Shown here piece after piece: positions 1 through 6,741 of a DNA stretch of 11,989 nt. A program made the translations under genes and the position numbers. The stretch is from Candidatus Rifleibacteriota bacterium (GTDB lineage: Bacteria; Muiribacteriota; Ozemobacteria; Ozemobacterales; Ozemobacteraceae), in the NCBI GenBank assembly GCA_028691595.1, contig JAQUZA010000052.1, positions 1 to 11,989 on the forward strand. Direction: 5' to 3'. Below the pieces are notes generated by a model. That model was not told the DNA's origin, did not search any database, and worked only from the letters and a program-made list of their open reading frames with translations. Position 1 is the first letter of the stretch. Each line of letters starts with the position of its first letter.

Positions 1-33
1 AGCAATAATATGAATTGAAGTTGGGGTTTTCAT
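1..33 (-). CDS. Start of a gene, possibly S-adenosylmethionine decarboxylase (SpeD-like), cut by window edge
   Basis: Only the first 11 codons are visible: an ATG at 33 reading MKTPTSIHIIA to the window edge. An AAGGG Shine-Dalgarno-like run overlaps the stop region of the upstream aminopropyltransferase, about 10 bases before the ATG, so the gene would be translated directly after it. The pattern M-K-x4-H-(I/L)-(I/L)-A resembles the N-terminus of short bacterial AdoMet decarboxylases, which often begin M-K/E-x-L-G-x-H-L-L-x-E. The decarboxylase makes the aminopropyl donor used by spermidine synthase, so the context fits well. Eleven residues cannot prove the family. That a gene starts here is fairly likely; its identity is inference. 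Confidence 0.42.
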   Translation of the reverse strand, partial: MKTPTSIHIIA

Positions 34-46
34 CTTGAATTGACCC

Positions 47-1588
47 TTAAAGCGACCATTTTTCCCAGCCTTCCTCGTAATAAATGCTGACCACATGAGT
101 GTCGATTGTATTAATATCGGTGTCGACATGTGCCAAATCTGGCGGAAACCGGTTCATGACCTTGATAAACTCTGAATTTACAAATCTGGCCGGAACCTTA
201 ACTTCGATATCCTGCCATTTGAGAGGGGTGTTTGAAGCCATCACAAACCCCCAACTGCCAAACGACGGTACATAGCAATGGTAGGCATGGGGTTGCAGAC
301 GAACTGTCTCTGATGCATTCTCAGCCTTGAACAAAGGATTTTCAACGGCAGCCAGAGTATTATTGATGCACCAGAAAGCCTTATGGGCATAGAGAGGTGA
401 GGTCGCCTGAGTGACAATTTTTCCTCCACGTGCCAGTTTTTGAGACAGGAGGCGGTAAAAAGATTTTGAATAGAGCCGGCTAAGCGAGAGGTTATCAGGG
501 TCAGGCAGATCAATTATTATAACATCATAAATTTCCTGAACCCCTTCGAGGTATTTCCAGGCATCGTCGTTAACGATAAGGGTCTTAGGATTGCGCATCG
601 AATCAAGATTCAAACCACGCATCAGCTGGTTATCGCGGGCAAAATCAGTAATAGCCGGGTCAATATCAACGATGGTGATCTTTTCAACTTCGTTGAATTT
701 GAGAATTTCGCGGGCGGCCAGACCATCACCGCCGCCAATTACCAGAATATTCCTGCGTGAATGTGCAGCAGACATGGCAGGCAGAACCAGCGCTTCATGG
801 TAACGATATTCATCCTGGCTGCTGAACTGAATGCTGCCATTGATGAACATGCGCAGATCATTTCGGGTTCTGGTCACCACAACCCTCTGATAAGGAGAAG
901 TTGCGGCATAAATTATATCGTCTTTGTAGAGGGTGTCTTCGGTAAAGGTCGAAATGTTGTCTGCGTAGACAAAGCAGGTGCTGAGAAGAATAATCCCGGT
1001 TGCGGCCAGAATTACGAGATTTCTGCGGGCGGTAAGACGTTCACGAAACACATAAATTGCCGCTGCGGCCACCGCAACGTTCATTGAGCCAAACATCAGA
1101 CTGGTTCTTATCAAGCCAAGTCTCGGCACCAGAACCAGCGGAAAAAGCAGCGACGCGAACAGAGCACCGGCATAATCTGCAGTCATAACGTTTGAAACAA
1201 CGATTTTAAGCGTATTGTGCTCTTTGACGATGCGCAGAATAATTGGCAGCTCAAGCCCGATCAAAGTGCCGATGGTAACCGACACCATCAGCAGAAAGGG
1301 CGTGTAATTGTCTATCTGCGCGAAGGCGACGAAGAGAATGATGGAGCTCAAACCACCCGCCATGCCGGTCATAATCTCAACAAAAATAAACCAGTCATGT
1401 AGCCGGTTATTGATGAAGCGCGAAAGAAAAGAACCCAGACCCATCGAGCTCATGAACAGGCCGATAACCAATGAAAACTGGTAGACAGAATCACCTGCCA
1501 GATAACTCGAAATAGTACCGGCGAGCAGCTGGTATACCAGCCCACAGACTGCAATAAAAAATACGGCGGCTAAAAGAAATACCTGCAC
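47..1588 (-). CDS. speE: Membrane-anchored spermidine synthase (polyamine aminopropyltransferase) homologue
   Basis: Predicted to transfer an aminopropyl group from decarboxylated AdoMet to an amine such as putrescine, at the inner face of the membrane. Residues 1-210 hold about seven hydrophobic helices. Residues 220-513 form the aminopropyltransferase domain: SPYQRV (231-236), INGSIQ (249-254), the DExxYHE substrate motif (259-265), the GGGDG nucleotide loop (285-289), VDIDP (307-311), DD (341-342), and DLPDPD (360-365), where the catalytic Asp of SpeE is expected. LYSKSFY (372-378) and GSWGFVM (444-450) are also typical. At 513 residues it is far longer than soluble SpeE (about 290) and matches the membrane-fused type (COG4262-like). 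The start is GTG at 1588, with AAAGG eight bases upstream. No key residue is obviously missing. The true acceptor amine is unknown; the family call is secure, the substrate is inferred. Confidence 0.93.
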   Translation of the reverse strand: MQVFLLAAVFFIAVCGLVYQLLAGTISSYLAGDSVYQFSLVIGLFMSSMGLGSFLSRFINNRLHDWFIFVEIMTGMAGGLSSIILFVAFAQIDNYTPFLLMVSVTIGTLIGLELPIILRIVKEHNTLKIVVSNVMTADYAGALFASLLFPLVLVPRLGLIRTSLMFGSMNVAVAAAAIYVFRERLTARRNLVILAATGIILLSTCFVYADNISTFTEDTLYKDDIIYAATSPYQRVVVTRTRNDLRMFINGSIQFSSQDEYRYHEALVLPAMSAAHSRRNILVIGGGDGLAAREILKFNEVEKITIVDIDPAITDFARDNQLMRGLNLDSMRNPKTLIVNDDAWKYLEGVQEIYDVIIIDLPDPDNLSLSRLYSKSFYRLLSQKLARGGKIVTQATSPLYAHKAFWCINNTLAAVENPLFKAENASETVRLQPHAYHCYVPSFGSWGFVMASNTPLKWQDIEVKVPARFVNSEFIKVMNRFPPDLAHVDTDINTIDTHVVSIYYEEGWEKWSL

Positions 1589-1600
1589 TGCCTTAACCTT

Positions 1601-1648
1601 TCAGATTAACGAAGACAACAATAAACCCGCAAAAGGGTTTATCAGCAT
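1601..1648 (-). promoter_or_regulatory. Possible leader peptide ORF (15 codons) before the aminopropyltransferase
   Basis: An ATG at 1648 opens a 15-codon frame, MLINPFAGLLLSSLI, ending in a TGA whose last bases run into the AAAGG ribosome site of the aminopropyltransferase. A GAGGG lies 11 bases before the ATG. The frame reads through the hairpin at 1621-1642, so its translation would open that hairpin. Short upstream ORFs control several polyamine genes in other organisms. An ORF this short arises easily by chance, so this is a candidate only. Confidence 0.25.
1621..1642 (-). promoter_or_regulatory. Leader hairpin: 8-bp perfect inverted repeat
   Basis: ATAAACCC and GGGTTTAT pair perfectly around a six-base loop. 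On the minus strand the loop is TTTTGC and the stem is followed by TGTTGTCTTCG, which is T-rich but not a clean U-tract. It lies between the promoter at 1679-1707 and the GTG start at 1588, so it would be in the 5' leader of the aminopropyltransferase mRNA. It could be an attenuator, an RNA-stability element, or a weak terminator for transcripts arriving from the DUF350 gene. Confidence 0.5.
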
Positions 1649-1678
1649 CAGAACAGCTGCCCTCAGCAGTCAGGCGAG

Positions 1679-1707
1679 ATTATCCAGAGGATATCATTAC
1701 CGGTCAA
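1679..1707 (-). promoter_or_regulatory. Internal sigma70-like promoter upstream of the aminopropyltransferase
   Basis: On the minus strand a TTGACC -35 element (1702-1707) and a GATAAT -10 element (1679-1684) are separated by exactly 17 bases. Each matches the consensus at five of six positions. Initiation would fall near 1672, giving a leader of about 85 bases. It sits in the 190-base gap between the DUF350 gene and the aminopropyltransferase, the widest gap in this operon, so the enzyme genes could be expressed independently of the upstream membrane-protein genes. Confidence 0.62.
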
Positions 1708-1778
1708 CACAACATGGTGGCAGCTTTATTGATCGAAGAACGACAACCGGAAAGACAACCTGACTCAAAAAGCCTGCA

Positions 1779-2003
1779 TCAATGCATAGAAGAAGCGATA
1801 ATAATCGACAGACCGATCATTACCGAACCGATAATAATGCCGAGTGAAGTGTTCTGATCTATTTCGATTTCTTTTCTGACTGAGAACGGTGAAATTTTGC
1901 AGATCAGCCAGAAAGCGATCATGTAAATTACGAGGCCGATTACCGAGTAAACGATAGTAGAAAGAATCGGGCCGGCTGAAAGTTCTGCAATATTGTTTCC
2001 CAT
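1779..2003 (-). CDS. Small DUF350-family membrane protein
   Basis: A 74-residue protein with two hydrophobic helices (about 12-36 and 52-72) joined by a short charged stretch, SVRKEIEIDQN (41-51). Two helices with a K-E-I-x-x-x-N connector are typical of one DUF350 repeat; many family members carry two or more repeats, so this is a minimal single-unit form that would probably need to oligomerise. The biochemical function of DUF350 is not established. It is known from gene clusters containing polyamine or ATP-grasp enzymes (YjfL in the E. coli yjf operon is one). The ATG at 2003 is preceded by GGAG with eight-base spacing. It lies between the His/Met-tailed peptide and the aminopropyltransferase on the same strand. 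Family call good, role unknown. Confidence 0.82.
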   Translation of the reverse strand: MGNNIAELSAGPILSTIVYSVIGLVIYMIAFWLICKISPFSVRKEIEIDQNTSLGIIIGSVMIGLSIIIASSMH

Positions 2004-2052
2004 GTTTTCTGCTCCAGTTGTATGTTGAATCTGCGAAATACTCAGGCGTTAA

Positions 2053-2235
2053 TTACTTGCCATGCATAAAACCACGATGAGTGCCGTGCATATAAACACT
2101 GCGCTCGCGAACGTTTTTTTCCTTTTTGATTTCGGGAGTGGTCGAAAAGCCCTCAGGGCGCATAAAATCTGTAGCAATTGCCAGAACGGTTACCAGACAG
2201 AACACACCCGCAAACATCAATGCCATTTTATTCAT
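2053..2235 (-). CDS. Small membrane or secreted peptide with His/Met-rich tail, unknown function
   Basis: A 60-residue protein I do not recognise. The start chosen is the ATG at 2235, three bases past the final coding base of the upstream DUF4178 gene and one base after its stop; an AGGAGG within that gene's Asp/Glu-rich end sits 12 bases before it. An earlier in-frame ATG at 2247 touches the same AGGAGG and is less likely. Residues 5-22 form a hydrophobic segment, either an N-terminal anchor or a signal sequence. The rest is polar and basic and ends with the motif MHG-T-HRG-F-MHG-K (49-60), with three His and two Met in twelve residues, as in some periplasmic metal-binding tails. Position and spacing support a real gene of this operon. 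The function is unassigned. Confidence 0.7.
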   Translation of the reverse strand: MNKMALMFAGVFCLVTVLAIATDFMRPEGFSTTPEIKKEKNVRERSVYMHGTHRGFMHGK

Positions 2236-2236
2236 A

Positions 2237-3529
2237 TCAATCGTCATCCTCCTCATCGTCATGCCAGCGTGACTGTTCGAAAAGCATATATTTGACGAAA
2301 TAGGGAGCCGCCGCCAGCAGGCACAGCACAAACCAGGTCAGGGTATAGTGGCCAAGTCTGACCCCCTCGCGAATCGAAACATTTACGCCGGAAAGCGAGA
2401 AACCCTCGGCGGGTTCTTCGCCTGTCCCACCTTCGCCATCAACAGCGAGTTTGAACTCACCAGCTTCGGGAATACGGAAATACGAAACCACCTCAGTATC
2501 GCCTTCAGACCAGTATTCACCGTCTTCATAGCCATCATAGAACGACAGGGTTGTGGGCATGGTAAAAAGTTTATTTGTTTCGTCGCGGTCAACAACCCGC
2601 ACATCAAAAAATGACCAGGCATTTTTGAGATTGGGCGTGTGGACAGTAATGCCATATAGGGAGCCGGGCTTATCGACCTTGAACTCTTTTGAGGTTTCGC
2701 CATCGGCAAACAGCTGGTTGCCAAAGTGATGCTGCATAACCGGAGTGCCGCTCGACGAAATGAGAAAATACATCACCAGAGTTATGACTGAAGCAATGAG
2801 CGCCCCTTTCGAAAGGGCTTCGAACAAAGGGCTGACCACAAATGGCTGACAGGAGAATACTGTTGCCGGCTCAAAACTTTCGATTCTGAAACCGGCATTT
2901 ATGTCTTTAACACTGATGTATTCACCCCAGAAGAACTCCTGTTCGGAGCCACGCATTTCGATTGAGTACATGTATGGCGGGCACACCGCATCGAGATAGA
3001 GAATCTTTTCGTTCTGTTTTGCCTGCCAGGTCAGTTCACCCTCGACATAAGAAATGTGCGCCTGAGCATTTTCAAAAACCTTGAAGGTCTTATCACGTGC
3101 CTTGAATCTGGTTTTCCGCGGGCTGACGATTTCGACCTGGGTTTCGGGAAGATCTTTCACTTCATGCATCATTACCCAGTGCCCGTCTTCAAAACATAGC
3201 CAGACATAGCCATGGGTCGGCGAAAAAAGCAGGTATTCAAGCCAGCGAAAGAATTCGCCAGCCTCGCGTTCTTCGTATTGCAAAACACCTATGACCGTGA
3301 AAAGAATGCCTTTGAGTTTGCCTGAGGCACCGATCTTAAGTGGCATGAAAGGGCGTTTCTGGTTTAGAAACTTGTGTATAAGTTTGAATTGATCTTTGCT
3401 GTCAAGGCATGAGCCACAATATTGGCAGACAATAGATCTGACGTTATGGCCGCCACGCAGCTCAATAGCACCGCCACATTGCGTGCATTTGAGAGTTTTC
3501 AGGGAAGGTTTTGCCATTATTGCTGCCAT
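2237..3529 (-). CDS. Zinc-ribbon DUF4178 protein with two membrane helices
   Basis: A 430-residue protein. Residues 15-38 carry two CxxC knuckles (C15/C18 and C35/C38), a zinc ribbon. Residues about 60-220 form a DUF4178-type domain with features such as GKLKGILFTVIG (70-81), an aromatic FFRWLEYLLF stretch (93-102), and GYVWLCFEDGHWV (107-119). A membrane helix at about 242-258 and another at about 396-415 enclose a roughly 135-residue extracytoplasmic segment rich in beta and acidic residues. The C-terminus is the acidic tail DDEEDDD. DUF4178 has no known activity, but it co-occurs with DUF350 and spermidine synthase-like genes. The ATG at 3529 follows GAGG by eight bases, and only three bases separate it from the upstream gene's stop. 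It probably links a cytosolic zinc-ribbon/DUF4178 module to an envelope-side sensor or scaffold; that role is inference. Confidence 0.85.
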   Translation of the reverse strand: MAAIMAKPSLKTLKCTQCGGAIELRGGHNVRSIVCQYCGSCLDSKDQFKLIHKFLNQKRPFMPLKIGASGKLKGILFTVIGVLQYEEREAGEFFRWLEYLLFSPTHGYVWLCFEDGHWVMMHEVKDLPETQVEIVSPRKTRFKARDKTFKVFENAQAHISYVEGELTWQAKQNEKILYLDAVCPPYMYSIEMRGSEQEFFWGEYISVKDINAGFRIESFEPATVFSCQPFVVSPLFEALSKGALIASVITLVMYFLISSSGTPVMQHHFGNQLFADGETSKEFKVDKPGSLYGITVHTPNLKNAWSFFDVRVVDRDETNKLFTMPTTLSFYDGYEDGEYWSEGDTEVVSYFRIPEAGEFKLAVDGEGGTGEEPAEGFSLSGVNVSIREGVRLGHYTLTWFVLCLLAAAPYFVKYMLFEQSRWHDDEEDDD

Positions 3530-3532
3530 CGA

Positions 3533-4141
3533 TCAAGCCTCTGCGATTTCGAAGGGGTCGACCCAGACACCTTTGTAACATTCAACCCCGCCAGCCTGGT
3601 ATTCTATGGTAAATGACGATCTTTTCGGGCCAAGCAGATCGACATAATCATAGGTTTCGTTGGGAATCACTTTGAAAGGCAGTTCGCCCTGAGCTCCGAT
3701 CATGGTGCAGCGGTTCTTTTCGATAATTGTCATCCGCTGGCGATTTATCATCAAAACACCGCCAACCGAAAGCTTTTCGAATGGTGGCACATTTAACCCT
3801 TCCTGGACAAGAACTTCGATGGCAATTTCGCCTTCGTCAACGGAAACCCAGCTCTCTTTGCCGTTCTCGCCCCTGACATACCATTCATCCCACCAGCCAT
3901 CGCCATAATCATATCTGACGCGTCCAACCGGAGAAAACTTCCAGTCTTTGTGACGATAGGTCCTGTTAATCTGAAAAATACTGGGAATATCTGTAAGAAT
4001 GGCAGATTTGCCAACGTCTTCCAGTCTGCCATTCTGAAGAAAGCTGGTGGTGTTGCATGCCGGGCAGACAAGAACCTGTGGCGACCGGGTGATCTGTGTG
4101 ATCTGATTGCCACAGGAAGGGCAGGTAAGCATAACAGCCAT
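3533..4141 (-). CDS. Soluble zinc-ribbon DUF4178 protein
   Basis: A 202-residue cytosolic protein with no signal peptide or membrane helix. Two CxxC pairs (C7/C10 and C26/C29) form an N-terminal zinc ribbon. The remainder is a DUF4178-like domain, with the aromatic motif GDGWWDEWYV (80-89), KESWVSVDEGE (95-105), and a second strand-rich half from about 120 to 195. It is a shorter, membrane-free relative of the next gene, so the pair looks like an old duplication with one copy gaining membrane segments. The ATG at 4141 is chosen: a G-run lies about eight bases upstream, whereas the TTG at 4147 and the ATG at 4132 have no better site. It is the first gene of the operon, directly behind the promoter at 4175-4204. 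Molecular function unknown. Confidence 0.83.
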   Translation of the reverse strand: MAVMLTCPSCGNQITQITRSPQVLVCPACNTTSFLQNGRLEDVGKSAILTDIPSIFQINRTYRHKDWKFSPVGRVRYDYGDGWWDEWYVRGENGKESWVSVDEGEIAIEVLVQEGLNVPPFEKLSVGGVLMINRQRMTIIEKNRCTMIGAQGELPFKVIPNETYDYVDLLGPKRSSFTIEYQAGGVECYKGVWVDPFEIAEA

Positions 4142-4174
4142 ACTCAAAACCCCCGACCTGATAAGTTCAAGACT

Positions 4175-4204
4175 AATATATAACTATTAAGCCAGAAATG
4201 TCTA
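4175..4204 (-). promoter_or_regulatory. Sigma70-like promoter of the DUF4178/DUF350/polyamine operon
   Basis: The minus strand carries TAGACA (4199-4204) as a -35 and TATATT (4175-4180) as a -10, each five of six to consensus, with an 18-base spacer. It lies in the 77-base gap after the exporter gene. Initiation near 4168 would give a short leader to the ATG at 4141. The surrounding run of A and T (TTATATATTAG) also supports a melting region. Confidence 0.58.
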
Positions 4205-4218
4205 CCCGCAAACTCGAC

Positions 4219-6576
4219 TTACTCGTCAGATGAACCGATTGAGGTTGAGGCTGTGTTGGTGGTCTTTGCAGCGAAATCTGACGAAAGAAATCTATGCAGC
4301 AGGCAGACCTGAGCCGGTAAGATAGTCACTTCGCAGATCAGGGCGACGATAATGGTCATCGACAGCAGCAGACCAAAGAATATTATTGATTTGATGCTGG
4401 CAAAGACCATAAAAAGAAAACCAATCGAATAGATAAGAGAAGTGGCAACTATAGCCGGGCCTGCTTCTCTGATGCCATCTACAACCGCTTCAACCGGAGC
4501 GAATTTTGATCTGGAAGGATCATAAAAAAGGTAAAGAGCATGAATCGTATCATCAACCACAATACCCATGGCAATGGCGGCAATGGTCACAGTGGCGATG
4601 TCAAGCTTGATGCCGGTCAAACCCATAAAACCGAGGGTAAAAATTATCGGGAAAATATTGGGCAACACTACCAGAACCATAGCTTTAAAGCGTTTGAACA
4701 AAATGGCAATGGCCCCGAAAACAAAAATGAAAGCAGTGGCAAAACTGCTGACCTGGCTCCAGGTCACATAGCTGATGATGCGTGCGTATAATGGAACATA
4801 GCCGCCAAATTTCCAGGTGGTTGAGGTTCCGGCAAAATTTCTGCCGAGAATTTCGCGGGCTTTTTCTTCAAACTTGAAAAGGCCGGCAGCACTGACCATG
4901 GGCACGCGCACGGTCAGGCGAGTTTCAGAGTAATCAGGGTTATCGGTCATATATTCAAGGTCGTTATCAGGGTCTGATTCATAGAGCATCAACAACTGAC
5001 TGACCGCTTCATCACTGGCGGGCACGACATAGGTCTGAGCCACATCACCATTACTCATGATCTGATTCATCTTCTTCAGAACATCGAGTATCGAGGCAGG
5101 CTTTTCAATTCCGGGCACCGCTTCGAGATCGATAATCGTCTGTTCAAGACGCTTCAAGAACTCAACCTTTTTCACCCCTTCGCTCTGCCCCGTCAGCAAG
5201 CGCACTTCGAGTGGCAGGTAGTTGCCATAGGTGCTTTCAACAGCGTCGCTATCCCGTCTTATCGCGTTGCTTTCATGCAAAAAACCCATTGAATAGGTAT
5301 CGACCTGCAGACGGCTGATACCATAAACCGATATAGCAGAAAGAATTGCAAAAATAACCAGAATGTGAACGTAGTAACGCGGCATTCTCTGCATCCACCA
5401 GTTCACCGGGGTCTCAAAGGGTCTGCGTATCTGCATTTCTTCTTTGAGTTCAATCTGGCCAAGAACGAAAGCTACTACAATCATCGAAACGACGTATTCA
5501 GCCATACAGGCAAACCCGGCGAAGGCACCAAACACTCTGAGAACATCGAGAGGGCTGGTAACGAGGGCAAGAAACCCGGCAGTATTGGTCAGTGAAGTAA
5601 AAAGGCACGGAGAAAGAACTTCGTAAAATACGTGTTCCAGGCCTTCTTCGCGATTCTTCTTCACGTGGGCGGAGTTAAAACAATAGTTATTGTAGGCATA
5701 GGCCACGTCAGAAACAGAAAGAATCATCATCAGAGTCGGCAGAACAATGGTGACCATGTTAAAATTCTGCCCGAACAGCCCGTAAAAACCCAGAAAACCC
5801 AGGCCACTGAAAAACATTGCCCCGAGTGCCATGAACAGAAAAACCCAGGAACGATAGAGAATAAAGATCAGAGTTGCAATCGCAACATAGGCAACTGCGT
5901 TAAACACTGCCCCATCCTGGACACTCAGGCGATTCAATTCATTGTACATTACCCCCATGCCGGCAAGGCGAAAATTGAATCCCGAAAGTTTGCTGCGCAC
6001 CGATTCAATAATGAATGGGCGGCGGTCATCCATGTCCGGGGTGGCAACCGGTTCGGCAATAATAATCGCCCAGGTGGAACTGGCGTTCTGCAGAATTCTT
6101 TGTTTGAAAGGGTCATCAAAAAAGCGGCGGCGAATTTCTTCGGCCTCATCTAGAGTGTTGACCGGGCCATTCATCAGGTCTTCGATAGTAATATCATTAC
6201 CGTTCAAACCGATATATGGCGACAACCCGACGCTTAAAACCCTCTTGAAATTTTCTTTGTCATCTTCTATAGCCTTTGAAGCCTTGTAAATGGCCGTGAG
6301 CATCGCAGGAGAAAACATGCCATCTTTTGTGCAATCAACCATTGCCAGAATGACTTCGTCATTGCCGTATTTCTTTTTGAACTCATTATAGGCTTCGAGA
6401 GCCGGGTCTCCTTCGAGAAACCACAATTCAAGGCTGTTATCGATGCTTATGTTGCGGGCAAAAAACAATCCACCAACCGAGACAATTACAAGCAGCGTAA
6501 AAAGCAGGCGGCGCCAGCGAACAATAAAGCCTGCACCCATTTTAAAATAAGCATCGGCAAATTTTGCATTGGCCAC
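4219..6576 (-). CDS. RND/MMPL-superfamily exporter
   Basis: A 785-residue inner-membrane protein with the classic RND duplication. Helix 1 (about 20-40) is followed by an extracytoplasmic loop (about 41-222), then helices 2-6 (about 225-375). Helix 7 (about 402-420) is followed by a second loop (about 421-605), then helices 8-12 (about 608-760). The equivalent central helices carry acidic residues expected for proton coupling: SVSDVAYAYNNY in repeat 1 (D290) and GIVVDDTIHALY in repeat 2 (D675, D676). The length matches the COG1033/MMPL type rather than the roughly 1,030-residue AcrB type. These proteins usually export lipids or lipid-linked or hydrophobic products. The GTG at 6576 follows AAAGGAG with ideal seven-base spacing. 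It is the last gene of the ATP-grasp/hydrolase operon, 165 bases after the hydrolase. The substrate is unknown; the neighbouring ligase's product is the obvious candidate. Confidence 0.93.
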   Translation of the reverse strand: MANAKFADAYFKMGAGFIVRWRRLLFTLLVIVSVGGLFFARNISIDNSLELWFLEGDPALEAYNEFKKKYGNDEVILAMVDCTKDGMFSPAMLTAIYKASKAIEDDKENFKRVLSVGLSPYIGLNGNDITIEDLMNGPVNTLDEAEEIRRRFFDDPFKQRILQNASSTWAIIIAEPVATPDMDDRRPFIIESVRSKLSGFNFRLAGMGVMYNELNRLSVQDGAVFNAVAYVAIATLIFILYRSWVFLFMALGAMFFSGLGFLGFYGLFGQNFNMVTIVLPTLMMILSVSDVAYAYNNYCFNSAHVKKNREEGLEHVFYEVLSPCLFTSLTNTAGFLALVTSPLDVLRVFGAFAGFACMAEYVVSMIVVAFVLGQIELKEEMQIRRPFETPVNWWMQRMPRYYVHILVIFAILSAISVYGISRLQVDTYSMGFLHESNAIRRDSDAVESTYGNYLPLEVRLLTGQSEGVKKVEFLKRLEQTIIDLEAVPGIEKPASILDVLKKMNQIMSNGDVAQTYVVPASDEAVSQLLMLYESDPDNDLEYMTDNPDYSETRLTVRVPMVSAAGLFKFEEKAREILGRNFAGTSTTWKFGGYVPLYARIISYVTWSQVSSFATAFIFVFGAIAILFKRFKAMVLVVLPNIFPIIFTLGFMGLTGIKLDIATVTIAAIAMGIVVDDTIHALYLFYDPSRSKFAPVEAVVDGIREAGPAIVATSLIYSIGFLFMVFASIKSIIFFGLLLSMTIIVALICEVTILPAQVCLLHRFLSSDFAAKTTNTASTSIGSSDE

Positions 6577-6741
6577 TTTTTTGCTCCTTTACGGCCCGAA
6601 AACTCGAAGCTGTTAAGCAGTTTTCAATGAGATCGGGGTGAATTGCATCAAAACATCTGCACCCGACTGGCCGGCTGCATTTTCTGGTTGGTGTTCATTG
6701 GGTTGTACCTGAGCAGGTTGTCCCTGAGTGAATTTTAGCTG

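Noticed and set aside
5632..6153. 173-codon open frame on the plus strand opposite the exporter
   Set aside because: Antisense shadow of a well-supported RND gene; its composition (His, Lys, Asn-rich) is not protein-like.
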